A stretch of 64,000 nt of DNA from Siphonodentalium dalli (GCA_032622095.1 CP136063.1:277009426-277073425), one strand, 5' to 3'; positions 11,403 through 22,693 are shown, numbered from the stretch's first letter. The notes: generated from the letters alone by a model not told the origin. Translations and numbers: made by a program.

Positions 11403-13189
11403 CTTTCAAATGAGGCCAGTAAGAACAATGACAAATGTTCTGTGAAACATGTCGAGGCGGATTCATTTGAATTAACATCTTTTTCTGTCTCAGAACACAG
11501 TATAGCCGGTGACAGTTCATTCAACGAAACAGTAGTGAATGAAAACATCAAAGTTAGACAGTCCGGTTTGTACAATTTTGAGTTATGTCGCATACCAGTT
11601 TATTCAAAATTAAACATTGAATTTTTTGAGTCAATGTTGACAAGTTATGAAGATAAACGGTTATGTGATTTTCTAAAGTATGGTTTTCCCATTGGCATGG
11701 GAACTCAACATGTTAGACCAACAAATGTTAGAAGTAGGAATCATGCTGGTGCTACTTCCTTTCCAAATGAAATGAACCAGTATATTGAGAAAGAAATATC
11801 TTATCAAGCAGTAATCGGTCCCTTTCAACAAATTCCATTTGATACTGCATTTCTTTCTCCATTAAATTCTGTTCCCAAGCGAGACAGTGTAGAAAGGCGA
11901 CTCATTTTAGATTTGAGTTTTCCCCAAGGAAATAGTGTCAATGATTTTATTCCAAAAAAATGTATATCTTGGAGAAAATTACAAATTAATATACCCATCA
12001 GTCGATAGCCTTGTTGAATTGGTGAGAGAATGTGGTCAGAATTATTTGATATACTCCAGAGATTTGAAACGATGCTAAAGGCAAATTCCAGTTGACGTTG
12101 GTGACATTGATATGCTTGGTTATAAGTGGAAGGGTCAAATTTATTTTGATAGAGTTTTACCAATGGGGTTAAGAAGTAGTGTTTTAGCATGTCAATCTAT
12201 GACCAACTCATTAAGATACATGATGAATCAAGCTGGATTTAACTTGGTAAACTATCTTGATGATTTGGCAGGTTGCCAAGTTAAAGAGGAAGCTGATGGG
12301 CATTTTTATATTTAAAATATTTATTGGATAGTTGTGGGCTTGAAGAAGCCGAAAACAAGAATTGTTCACCGTCAACACAGATGAAATTGTTGGGTATTCA
12401 ATTTGATACCGAAAGTCTTTCATTGAGTATAGATTCAGTTCGCCTTTGTGAAATTCTTGATCTTGTTCGATCTTGGTTGAATAAGAAAAAGGCCACGAAG
12501 AAGGAACTGGAATCATTATTGGGAAAATTTAATTTTGTTTCATCTTGTGTATGACCTGGGCGATTATTTGTTTCACGACTCTTAACATGGTTACGTACAT
12601 TTAACATCAATAGGCAGAAAGTTTCTATTCCGGAATTTGTTAAGAAAGATCTGGAGTGGTGGTCAAAATTTCTTTGTCACTATAACGGCATATCATTGAT
12701 GATGCTGGAAGAATGGTCAGCACCAGATGTGGAACTGGCATGTGATTCCACTTTAACTGGCTGTGGGGCAATTAGTGCCAATGAATGTTTTCACAAGGAA
12801 TTTCCTCAGTTCATTTTGAAGTTGAATTTACATATAAATTGTTTGGAACTTCTTACAATTTTAGTCAGTCTCCAATTGTGGGTAGTCGGTATGCAGGCAA
12901 AAGAATTACAATTTATTGTGACAATTCAGCTTCAGTGACAGTATTAAATTCCGGTGCCACTCATGATTCGTTTATGCAATCCTGTCTCAGGGAAATTGTT
13001 TTCATAGCAGCCACTCATCAATTTGAAGTTAAAGGTATCCACATATCAAGCGAGTCTAACAGGATTCCGGATCTATTATCTAGATGGTCTGATATGAATG
13101 CTTATAAATTCAAAGAACTGTTGGGTGACAGATGTGTAAAAACAATTGACATTTCAGATGATCTTTTTAAATTTACAAATTATTGGTAA
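11403..13189 (+). pseudogene. Ngaro reverse transcriptase / RNase H, broken
   Basis: The frame continues from gag past its stop. RT fingers carry SPLNSVPK and RRLILDLSFP (about 11850-11930). A frameshift near 11960-11990 moves to the next frame with YPSVDSLVELVREC and YSRDLKRC, then a TAA at 12076-12078. The palm follows with MGLRSSVLACQ and the catalytic YLDDLAG (about 12250-12270). Another shift leads to a thumb and connection (KKELESLLGKFNFVSSCV), then TGA at 12552-12554. RNase H runs from about 12725 (ELACDSTLTGCG) through HINCLELLT, and after a further shift YCDNSASVTVLNSG and NRIPDLLSRW (to about 13100). The family normally makes one RT-RH protein; here it is split by two stops and about three frameshifts. 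Confidence 0.88.
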
Positions 13190-13230
13190 TAAATTTCAGA
13201 GAAATCTTTTATTAAATTACAGATAGTGAT

Positions 13231-14208
13231 ATGAGAATATTGAAAGCAGATGCTAGACTATCCACAAGAGCAGCCTTTGCTAAAGGCACAATGAAGAATT
13301 TAAAGATTCAATTTGAGTCATATTTATTGTTTTGTAGTCCTTTTAATCTGGTATGTTTACCAGCAGACTGTGTAGTAATTCAGTTGTATGCTCAATTTCT
13401 TAGTAGATCATTTGAATCTGTTGATGCCATAAAGAATTATGTTGGAGGAGTGAAAACATTACATTCATTAACAGATCGTGGATTTCCGTCTGATACATAT
13501 CAACTGAAGCTAATGTTTAAAGGTATAGCTAGATTGAATCCACATTCAATTAAAAGAGCGTATCCGATAACTCCTGAAATTTTATTGGAATTTTACAACA
13601 TAATGGATATCAACAAGGCATTTGATGCTACCTTTTGGTGTCTATTTGTCATAACATTCTTCACATTTTCAAGAAAGTCTAACTTAGTTCCGGATTCTGT
13701 TAAGTCTTATGATTCATCCAAACAATTAACCAGAGGTGATATTGCCATAACAGATAATTTGATGACTATTTCCTTCAAATGGTCAAAAACTAACCAGTTG
13801 GGAGAGAGAATTTTACAGATACCATTAGTATCAATTCCAGGCTCACCATTGTGTCCCATTTTTGCCTTTAATAATATGTGTAAGTTGACACCAGTCTCAA
13901 TAGAGGCACCAGCCTTTTTAATCAGAAAGACACGAAAACCACATAATTTAAAGATAGTCACTTATTCTGATTTTCAAAATAGATTGAAGTCACTTATACA
14001 CATGACTGGTAGAAATCCAATAAATTTTTCATCCCATTCATTCAGAAGGGGTGGTTGCACAGTAGCCTTTAGATGTGGCGTGCCTTTTGATCTTATTCAA
14101 ATTCATGGTGACTGGAAGAGTGATGCATATACAAAATATTTGGAACTGATTGTTGAAGATAGGTCTCAAATGTCAGAAGTCTTGAAACAATATATTTTGA
14201 ACTTATAG
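13231..14208 (+). CDS. Ngaro tyrosine recombinase (325 aa, intact)
   Basis: The uninterrupted 325-codon frame encodes a DIRS/Ngaro-type tyrosine recombinase, which would integrate the circular cDNA. The N-terminal SAM-like DNA-binding part covers about residues 15-100 (VIQLYAQFLSRSF, IKNYVGGVKTLH). The catalytic domain has Arg148 in FTFSRKSNL, a Lys in FKWSKT (183-187), His269-x-x-Arg272 in SSHSFRRGG, His292 in IHGDWKSDAY and the nucleophile at Tyr300 (Tyr303 is the alternative). All catalytic residues are present. The ATG at 13231 is preceded by an AAATTACAG acceptor-like sequence at 13214-13222, so the protein might be translated from a spliced mRNA. It is the only undamaged ORF of the element. 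Confidence 0.92.
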   Translation: MRILKADARLSTRAAFAKGTMKNLKIQFESYLLFCSPFNLVCLPADCVVIQLYAQFLSRSFESVDAIKNYVGGVKTLHSLTDRGFPSDTYQLKLMFKGIARLNPHSIKRAYPITPEILLEFYNIMDINKAFDATFWCLFVITFFTFSRKSNLVPDSVKSYDSSKQLTRGDIAITDNLMTISFKWSKTNQLGERILQIPLVSIPGSPLCPIFAFNNMCKLTPVSIEAPAFLIRKTRKPHNLKIVTYSDFQNRLKSLIHMTGRNPINFSSHSFRRGGCTVAFRCGVPFDLIQIHGDWKSDAYTKYLELIVEDRSQMSEVLKQYILNL

Positions 14209-14237
14209 AAATTCATTAGTTACATTATACAGATTCA

Positions 14238-14792
14238 TTGATTAATGTTTCTATATTTATATTTATATTTACAGAGAAATCTGTTATTCTCCTTTCTGAC
14301 TCCATATGCAAGTATGTTAAAGGAGTCAATTGTACTAAGGTGGAGGCACATCGAGGAGCGTCCATCGAAAAAATAACCTCGATTATAAAGAAAAACAAGG
14401 GGAGTATTAGTTCCAAGTACGTTTTGATTCATGTCGGAACTAATAATGTTAATTCACATTCTGTGGAAGAGATAAAATCTTTATTTAAAAAATTATTAAA
14501 AGCAGTTAAGAATTACACTCATTGTAAACTGATCATTTCCGCCATATTGCCTAGACCAGTTGATTTTTCTTTAACAGAACAAAAAGTTATTGATATTAAT
14601 CTTGCCTTGGCAAAATTATGTAAGAAGAAAAGAATTAGGTTTGTCAGGACATTCAAATCTTTTATTCATAAAGGGAGCCATAAGCCTTTGAGACAGCTTT
14701 ATGCGGATCGAGATGGAGTCCTTCATTTAAATTTTTAAGGTACACGAGTGTTAACTAATTTCTTTATTCAGGTTATCAAGCATTTGACTTGA
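14238..14792 (+). pseudogene. Ngaro SGNH/GDSL-like hydrolase ORF with late nonsense codon
   Basis: The frame encodes an SGNH-hydrolase-like fold: block I LLSDSICKYV (Asp21, Ser22), block III HVGTNNV (Gly67, Asn69) and block V RDGVLHLN (Asp159 ... His163). Ngaro elements are known to carry such a hydrolase ORF after or near the recombinase. A TAA at 14736-14738 follows LHLNF, but the same frame stays coding-like (GTRVLTNFFIQVIKHL) to TGA at 14790-14792, which suggests a premature stop costing about 18 residues. DGVLH has one residue more than the usual DGLH, a second possible lesion. The true start may be an exon boundary: TTATATTTACAG at 14262-14273 resembles a splice acceptor right before KSVILLSDS. 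Confidence 0.75.
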
Positions 14793-15015
14793 ATTATACA
14801 TTACATGTTTGGTTTATGTGTTATAAACTCTGATTTTGGCGGTTTATTGATTTTTAATTGAACTTGATACTGATGTCTTTTCCCTTTATTCCTTTCAGGA
14901 GATAGTGTGAACCGCATCTCTTCCCAGATGATCAGAGGCTCTGATGACACCTCTGACTTCTGGGTTTCCCTCTCTTGAAGACATCGGTATTAATTTATGG
15001 AGGCCTACGGCTTGG
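14793..15015 (+). other. Ngaro 3' non-coding region
   Basis: Sequence between the hydrolase ORF and repeat B1. It contains an imperfect GATGATCAGAGG / CCTCTGACTTC stem-like stretch near 14930-14970. No gene. Confidence 0.6.
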
Positions 15016-15197
15016 CGTGGTAACATAATATGTACATGTATTGTATGTTAATGTGTTGTATTTGTTTTGATTACATGTATATGTATTTAGGGTTTTCTCC
15101 CTATCAACGGAGAAAACTTTCAATAAATACTGGTGCCAAAATAGCCTCTTATTTATTGGAATAGTTACCCATGCAATAGTAAGGCATCATGGTAATT
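15016..15197 (+). repeat. Ngaro split direct repeat B1
   Basis: Runs from CGTGGTAACATAATATGT to AAGGCATCATGGTAATT and matches B2 at 15593-15781. Contains AATAAA (about 15122-15127), a possible polyadenylation signal. Confidence 0.9.
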
Positions 15198-15253
15198 GGG
15201 CTATTTTGGTACCAAAATATGTAATTACTGAGCCTGGAGATATATTTAGAATT

Positions 15254-15430
15254 TTACGCCAGTTTACATAATACACTGGAACTTCTCATTTCATTCGTTG
15301 ATATAGTTAGAAAATACGTCAGTATACATGACCTTTGAACTTCTCAGTTCAGGTACCCATAATTCCTATCTGTTATATAAGCATTCGCGCCCAAATTTTC
15401 CTCACCATTCGAATATTTTGACAGATCAAT
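15254..15430 (+). repeat. Ngaro split direct repeat A2
   Basis: Second copy of A1, ending at TTTTGACAGATCAAT. After it the sequence diverges from the internal sequence that follows A1. Confidence 0.9.
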
Positions 15431-15592
15431 TTCCCTCCCACCCACCCCTTTTATATAGGGTTTAATTTAAATTTTAATAGTCTTAAAATTATCATGAGAA
15501 ATGAGTATGTAATCAAATTAATTTGTTCTCTTTTAGAACATATGTTTAAATTAGTTTGTCTTGTATGTATTGCGGTTAAAATCAATTTTGCT

Positions 15593-15781
15593 CGTGGTAA
15601 CATAATATGTGCATGTATTGTATGTTAATATGTTATGTGTTGGATTTGTTTTGATTACATGTATATGTATGTAGGGTTTTCTCCCTATCAACGGAGAAAA
15701 CTTTCAATAAATACTTGTGCCAAAATAGCCTCTTATTTATTGGAATAGTTACCCATGCAATAGTAAGGCATCATGGTAATT
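15593..15781 (+). repeat. Ngaro split direct repeat B2, right end of element
   Basis: Copy of B1 with a short insertion (TGTTATGTGTTGG against TGTTGTATTTG). Its last shared bases (GGTAATT) mark the right boundary of the retrotransposon. Confidence 0.9.
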
Positions 15782-15851
15782 ACTTTTCATCATTTATCAG
15801 ATAATACCAATAGGAAACAACCAACAGTTTGTCCGACGAATAACATGGTGT

Positions 15852-16875
15852 CAGGGGCGGCGGAGCCGGGGGGGGGGGGGGGGGGGCACGTGCCCCCCCC
15901 CCCCACTTTTCCCCCAATTATGGGTACATAATCTTCCAATACTAAATACATTGGAGAAAATAATTTTTGATTCCCAAGAAAACATTCCATTAGTAGACAA
16001 AATTGTTTTTAATCTTATCAGTTATGCCACTATGGCTAGCAATATAGATAGTTAATCCCTTGGTCAGTATTGACACTGTGTCTGGGTAATTGCTCTCTGG
16101 GAATTTAACTACAGACTTTCAGTTCTTTGTAGAGCTCAGGTCTTCTGGGAGCACCATCATAGCCATGTCTTGGATGCAACAGCTTATCTAATTAAAATCA
16201 CATTCATCATACCAATCAAAGGTTTAAATTTGAGTGTCGTCAAGAAAAGTGCAAGCCTGGGGCTTGGCAGGTATACAATTTCATGCCAAGGTGGTCAAAC
16301 TCCTGATATGAGATCACTTGCTATATACAATATTAGTTGATGCTGAGTATTCATTGGAATAACTTGACTATGATTTTTATCAACTCAGCTAATTCGTTAT
16401 TACCGAGAAATAAGAAGGGTTAGAATAATTATTTTCTACATGAAGTTTACTGTGTACATGCAAGTGTTTGTGTACATATATATTATAGTGTTATTTAATA
16501 TTCAAAGTTACTTGTGATTATTGTTTCTTCGATATCAACGGTTGTCGTATGTGGAGTGAATTGGATTATACAGTATAGTGTATACTAATTTCATCATAAC
16601 ATTTATGACAAAGGACGCATGTTTTAGAAGTTGTATCACCGTCATAGGTGATCATCTTTCACACATTGGCTGCTAAAATAAGTGAGTAGCAGAGTAGCAT
16701 CATTTAAACTCTTTCTTATTTTCTACCTCCATAATGGTACATGCTGTAGCCACGAATAACATCATACTAAACAATCTTTGCGCTGGCGCATATTGGAACA
16801 GTTTTCAATTCATTCATGTAGTATTTAAAAAGAATTGTGCCCCCCCCCCACTTTTTGTCGCTTCCGCCGCCCCTG
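15852..16875. mobile_element. hAT-like non-autonomous element (tentative)
   Basis: The ends CAGGGGCGGCGGA (15852) and TCCGCCGCCCCTG (to 16875) are 13-bp perfect inverted repeats of the CAGGGG type common in hAT elements. Each is followed inwards by a G or C homopolymer next to GTGCCCCC/GGGGGCAC. The flanking 8-mers (CATGGTGT and CATGTATA) agree only in part, so a target duplication is not demonstrated. The 1-kb interior has no coding frame. Confidence 0.55.
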
Positions 16876-18000
16876 CATGTATACATTTACATCTTTCCAG
16901 TTCATTAAATTTTCATACTTTAACAAGAATTTCCTTCCGACATCGCAAGAGGCGGTTGCTACGGTGGTGCCCATAGTTCAGACCAAGTGGTCCCTGAGTA
17001 TTTTCCCGTTTTTGATGAAGTCCTCATTCTTCTTCCCGCATCCATGCCCATGTCATTCCGGGTAGACCCGAATAGTGACAATCACAAAAGGAGTCTTGCG
17101 ATCCTATCCACATCTGCGCGACTGAAGATGTAACATCAACTCTCGGCCTCTGAGTTGAGGATGGGGATATGATAGATTGAGTAGTTTTCGAAGCCTGCAT
17201 GGAACTCCTGTATCTTTGGCCACTGGGGAGAGAGCTATTCCATCCATCATGGTCGTCATTCCTTCGCTGCGTTTTGGTTACACTGGTGTAAATAGGGTTC
17301 GGAGTGACATCTGGCGGATGCGGGGGGGGGGGGGAATATATAGGAAAGAATAAAATAGACACTGGGCCCTGATTGGTCAATAGCCTTGTGTGCTTTTTGC
17401 ATAAAAAAAATCATCACACCTCTTCCCTATGATTTCCCTATGATTTTGTAGTGAAGTTTGAATTTTTTGGTGTGGTCTAAATTAACACAGTATTTTTTTA
17501 TGCGGTTCTGACACTAGTTACGAAAACACAAGATTTAAAGGCGAATTTCCTGCTAGACGGACATGATTTGTTTCATAAAAAGTTTCTCCAAATGTCAATT
17601 TTTTCAGATTTAAAGAAAATTTTGGACCCAAAATTTATATTGCCAACAGTATACGCTAAAACGTTAGCACTGAGGCCTATGGAAAACATTTACACCAGTG
17701 TAACCTTTTTAGCTGCCTTGCTTCCTGAGAACGTTGCTGTTTGATAATTTGTTGTTTAACTTGTTTAGCCAGCCTGATCTCGTGAACATAAGCACAATCC
17801 AGGCTTATTTTCAATGTCGCGTTATAAGCCCATACAGAGCATATAATACTATTTGAGAAAAACTACGCTCTATATGGGCGTAAAACGCGGCGTTCAAACC
17901 GAGCCCGTATAATGCTTATTATACGCCAGTTTGAAAAAGGTTATGCAATTATGTAATCAGTCTGTCCGTCCGTCCGTCCCGTCTGCCTGCCTGTCCATCC
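16876..18000. other. No gene recognised
   Basis: Contains a G-run at 17322-17333 and, at about 17945-17995, a (CCGT)n/(CTGC)n-like microsatellite leading into a dispersed repeat. Confidence 0.5.
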
Positions 18001-18140
18001 GTGCATATACCTGATGCTGAATAACAAATTGTCTATGACGTTTTAATTTTCAAGCTAATTACCAACAGGGTAGACAAGTAAACATTGGCAATTATTTGCT
18101 TTGCCGTGTGTGCCGACTGCTTGAGTATTATCGACTAAAT
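18001..18140 (+). repeat. Dispersed copy of the 3' part of the 475-bp unit
   Basis: Shares GCATATACCTGAT, CAAATTGTCTATGACGTTTT, TTCAAGCTAATTACCAACA and ATTATTTGCTTTGCCGTG-type sequence with 9545-9670 and 10015-10160. A tetranucleotide-rich tract lies immediately upstream. Confidence 0.7.
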
Positions 18141-18889
18141 GGTATTGAAAGGATGTCACACACGTGGTGTCTCGATGCTACATATAAAGCATGCGTATGT
18201 ATACGAGTAGCTCCGCCTTGGAAATCTAGAGTCCAAGAACATAATGCTCGTTCGTTATTTTCGGGGTAGCCGGAACTTTCACATTCTATACCAAAAGAGA
18301 ACGTCATTCATCACCAGTTGTATATATGTGTCCATGGGAATATCCCTATTGCTATCCGATGTGAAACGACTCTCCTTCAACCCGAATTTACCATCGGTAG
18401 TCTGTTTCCCATTTCTAGTATTCTCAAAAATGTACTCTCGGAGGAGCATTCTTCGTTTCTCACTTACACAAGTCCGCTTTTGAGTCTATCGGTATCCATT
18501 TTATCCTTTGTTGAATGAATTTCATCCCCTTCGATATGATTGAATTATGTGAGTCCGTAATAAGTATAATTATAGGGATTTGTAATAGCCTATCTATATA
18601 TAGGCAATTTATAATTGCTCGATTCTCGAACGGGTTGCCGGTAGTGCTCGTGTCCGGTTCATGCAGATACATTGTGTCGATCTTCATCGTTGGCGTTTTC
18701 CCGACTGTCTGCGATGTCACGACATTCAAACCAGTCTATGAACAGCGCTTTAACCACAAGTAAACTTCTTCCAGAATTTGAAATTTGCAGAAATAACTCC
18801 TTGATAGTTTGCGTGAAAATTGAGATTGCATTTAACGCATTTATACTGTCGTTCCCTTTGAATTCGTTATGACACGTGATACAAACACT
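18141..18889. other. No gene recognised
   Basis: Open frames up to about 89 codons exist on both strands, overlap each other and carry no motif. Confidence 0.5.
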
Positions 18890-19266
18890 GTAAATCCATG
18901 TGTTAACTATTTGAACACGAAAAATGTAACAGATAATTAACACATTAATGTGTTCAAATTTATAGCACATGCGTTAAAAACATTAACACTGGTGTTAAAT
19001 TTTTTAACACATAATGGCATTCAAAATTACTTACACTAGCGTTCAAATTTTTAACGCCAGTGTTCAAAACTTTAACGCTAGTGTTCAAAATAGTTAACAC
19101 TGGTGTTAAAAATAGTTTAACACAAACATGTGTTCTGAACACATGTAACAGATAATTAACACATTTTGGTGTTAAGAACCCAAAATTTTTAACACTGGTG
19201 TTAGAATAGGATCACACTGATGTTAACTCTTAATAACACCAGTGTTACATTTTGATAACATCAGTG
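18890..19266. repeat. Cluster of TTAACACTGGTGTTAA-type palindromes
   Basis: About 15 imperfect copies of a 16-bp palindrome (TTAACACTGGTGTTAA and variants such as TTAACGCTAGTG and TAACACCAGTGTTA) are packed into about 375 bp with short A/T-rich spacers. A family G MITE begins at the TTAA of the last motif. Confidence 0.85.
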
Positions 19267-19866
19267 TTAAAGGGGTACTGTACGCCATTTTCAATAAATT
19301 CCCGGTGATAACAACGATCTATTATCGATACTATATAGAAATATAAGTAATTTGAGTCGAAGATGTATTCTGTCAACGCTCAGGTTAATAGGCTATCTTA
19401 AAATTTAATAATTTAAAAGTTAATAATTTAATATAAATTGATTTTATGGCTCCAGCCATAAAATGGCGTCTCTTAAAATTCGAATTTCCGTGTACAAAAC
19501 GTAATCAAATTATAATTGAGGGATACTGGATTAGGAAAACAATTGCACACACGATCGTTTGAAACATTATGCTTATACGGGGAGAAAACCCAAGCCACTC
19601 ATTGACTAGTGACGGTACACTAACTTAAATGAGTATATGGGACTACTAAGCATATAATATAATGTTTATTTGATTCATTTGGTTGAAAACTTTACAAAAA
19701 TTACTCGACAACGACAATTTGTATTTTTGCATTCCGGTAAATTTTCCATCCGTAACAATACTTCGTACTCAACACTCTTTCAAAAAATGGAAAAGTTGTT
19801 ACCTTATTCTCCGACTCGGGGATTATAGAAACCAACAACAACATCTTGGGTACAGTACCCCTTTAA
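19267..19866. mobile_element. TTAA-flanked MITE, family G copy 2
   Basis: TTAA at 19267-19270 and 19863-19866. The left end is AGGGGTACTGTACGCC; the right end has one mismatch region (CTTGGGTACAGTACCCCT). The interior closely follows copy 1 at 7041-7631, in the same orientation. Confidence 0.85.
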
Positions 19867-21655
19867 AATAAGATACCCATTATTCTTTCGCTAGAATGAT
19901 TGACAAAAGATGAATTGTCCTGAATGAATTTTAATCAAAACAGATGATTTAAACATTAAACCAATCCAAATACATGTATGTATATGATACATAGCATTAA
20001 GAACATAACATTCCTTCAACGAATTTAAAATAGTCCGAGAATTGTTTTCCTTTGAGGATAATACATGTATGTGACCACTACTCACAATGTCTATAGTGTC
20101 GGAATATAGTCCCCAAATTTCTCACTACCAACACCAGAAACAGGAATATCCACTTTTGTGAGTACCAAATTCACATATTTTTGGGGTAGAGGATCCACGT
20201 GTAGTTTAATACTGGAAACATTGATGAAGTCGCACACGTATATCCGCCATGCTATCACACAGTAACGTCCAGATAATAATAAATAATAATACCGACACAA
20301 CCCATGCACTTTTTTTTATATATCTGCTTTGATTGAATAAACACTATTTCCGATAGAGGTAGAATTTTAGCTAAACGGTCGTAATAGTTCCTGCTTCCAG
20401 TGTATCCAGTATGTGCATTATTCACATGTACAGCTTTTGACATTCAGCGTGTGAGGTTACATTTCATCCAACCATGTATTACAGCTTGAGTTTTCTGTAA
20501 AATGTGAATCTCCGATCACTTCCGAAGCATGCATATGAGCGCTGTCACGGCGCGTTTGATTTTGCACCGTTCAGAAGATTCCTGTCGATAGTTTTTCATA
20601 TTCTTTCTGGTTCGATCGAGCATATGTCTGAAAAAGAGATTAAATAATTGTTAATAAAATTGAAATACGCTGTATATGCCCAGATGCTTGCAGAGTTATC
20701 AGGAATTACCGAACACATCCCGTTATTGTATTTGTGGACAATACAACGTGTATCCTCAAATAAAGGCGTCGATGACGGCCTATGTATATTTCTTAAATAT
20801 AATTCATTAATTTACCATAATATATAAAGAACATGTATATATCGATTCGCGGTTAATTGAAGGTATAAATGTGTGTAGCAATTGTAAAATTATAAACTGA
20901 TTAAATAAAATTTATATACTTTGATAACAACAAAACTGACCTCATATATGTTTATTCCACCTAGTACAAACGCTATCGCATGCCAAATGGGGTGGGATGC
21001 TGAAAAATCGCAAGCCAATTTGCGCGCGATTTAGTTTGCCGTGTCCCGCGTGACTCAGCATCGCATGCGAATATGTTTCGATTGTAAAATTCAAAGAAAT
21101 GTAACTCTAACATACCCGTTATTTAGTAAAAAATCATACCAAAAGAATGACACCACAAAGAGACACGTTTCAAAAACACTATAGGAAAAATCACTTTTAG
21201 GGAGGCGGACGGCCTTCAAAATTCAAACGTCACCCCTGATGGCTCAAGGGTAGACTGAGCAAATCGAGACGGGATGCTGGTCCCGCCAAACTCTCCAGAC
21301 GGCATCGACATATCAAAACGCATGCGATTCTCGCCTATCGTATCCGTATTTGGACGAGATTGTAAGACCATAGCCTGGTTTATTCATCTGGCAGGACTGC
21401 AGTGATCAATTCCATTTTAACAAAGTCCGTCTTTCTATAACCACTGTGTGGTCATGGCATGTTGTATAGCGATAACACTCCACATCTGGTAATACATCCA
21501 CATCCTTATCTGTCTGGGTATATTACATAATGTATTCCCTGCTGGTACCATTCGAAACATCTTCTATGACCTTGGAAGTCAAATTTAATTGACGTAGAGC
21601 ATTGGCCGCGGGCTAATTGCTATGTATACAGTCTAACGGCATGTCCATCTTAAAT
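19867..21655. other. No gene recognised
   Basis: AT-rich sequence; small frames without motifs. No repeats I can relate to other parts of the window. Confidence 0.5.
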
Positions 21656-21990
21656 TTCATCCAGTAAAACATAACGCCTGCGTTATGTGATTTGAACACG
21701 TGAATTAACGCCAGTGTTAAAAAAGTATCGTCCGTGTTTCCAAAACACGAAAAGGCGTATTAAATGCGTTAAATATACACATATATGTCTTTCAAATAAC
21801 TAAACAATTGGAAATTGACATGTCTTACGTGGTGGGATGTATCTTAATGACACATTATGGTTGCCAATTTTATATGCTGATAACATTGTTTAACGCGACA
21901 TGGCGTTAATTAGAGAAAGCAAACAGTTTAGTTAACGCTGGTGTTAAGATTGGCCAAGTATTTGGTTGCGATGTAACACTGGTGTTATTT
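21656..21990. repeat. Second, looser cluster of TTAACGC/GTGTTA palindrome motifs
   Basis: Motifs such as AACGCCTGCGTTA, TTAACGCCAGTGTTAA, TTAACGCTGGTGTTAA and TAACACTGGTGTTA recur over about 330 bp. They are of the same type as those at 18890-19266 but further apart. Confidence 0.65.
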
Positions 21991-22215
21991 ATTATAACGC
22001 TTAGCCAGGGGTGCCAGGGGAAATCACTCTACTAATTTGTATTTGGTGTATTGTAACCTGTTATCCCGGTGGGGTTTTTATCAGCCGATGCAGTTTTCTC
22101 TTTAAGCGACTTCGTTGACATCTTGAAACACTGTGCTTGCTGTTCGCGAATATAAATAATTGTCTGTGACGTTCCGCTAATTTCGTGCACAATTTTCTAT
22201 CACTAATATATTTCG

Positions 22216-22693
22216 TTAAAGGTACTCAATCCGATCAGACGCTCCTAAATTACTATTTCTTTGGCTTCGGGGGTAAAAAATATTTGATTCGAGTCGAGGA
22301 ACCCACCCATCAAAGCTCAGATTGATTAGATATCGATGTTTGAAATATGTTGTTTCTATTGTTTGTGGTCCAATCTTTTCGAGGACCACGTGCTAAAAAC
22401 GGACAAATTGCTGTTGTAAGATGGATAACTCTAAAATCAAGTTGTTTCTATTAACAATAATAACCACTTGATTTTTAGAGTTATCCATCTTACAACCGCA
22501 ATTTGTCCGTTTTTAGCACGTGGTCCTCGAAAAGATTGGGACAGAAACAATAGAAACAGTACATTTCAAACATCGATATCTAATCAATCTGAGCTTTGAT
22601 GGGTGGGTTCCTCGACTCGAATCAAATATTGTGTACCCCCGAAGCCAAAGAAATAGTAATCTAGAAGCGTCTGATCGGATTGAGTACCTTTAA
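22216..22693. mobile_element. Foldback TTAA MITE, family K copy 1
   Basis: TTAA at 22216-22219 and 22690-22693; terminal repeat AGGTACTCAATCCGATC. The inverted repeat continues almost to the centre: the two arms (CTTCGGGGGTAAAAAATATT, AAAGCTCAGATTGATTAGAT, GAGGACCACGTGCTAAAAAC and so on) pair over about 210 bp each, with only a short loop near 22440-22460. There are no coding frames. The right TTAA is also the left TTAA of the next MITE. Confidence 0.9.

Larger units (their letters stand above)
10413..15781 (+). mobile_element. Ngaro-type tyrosine-recombinase retrotransposon, near full length
   Basis: Split direct repeats are arranged A1 (10413-10589) ... B1 (15016-15197), A2 (15254-15430), B2 (15593-15781). 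This A1-ORFs-B1-A2-B2 arrangement is characteristic of the Ngaro group of DIRS-like elements, which integrate through a circular intermediate with a tyrosine recombinase and make no target duplication. The coding order gag, RT/RNase H, tyrosine recombinase and SGNH-type hydrolase also fits Ngaro. Total length is about 5.4 kb, normal for the group. Gag, RT and hydrolase have nonsense or frameshift lesions, while the recombinase ORF is intact, so the copy is probably dead by itself but fairly young. Confidence 0.92.
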
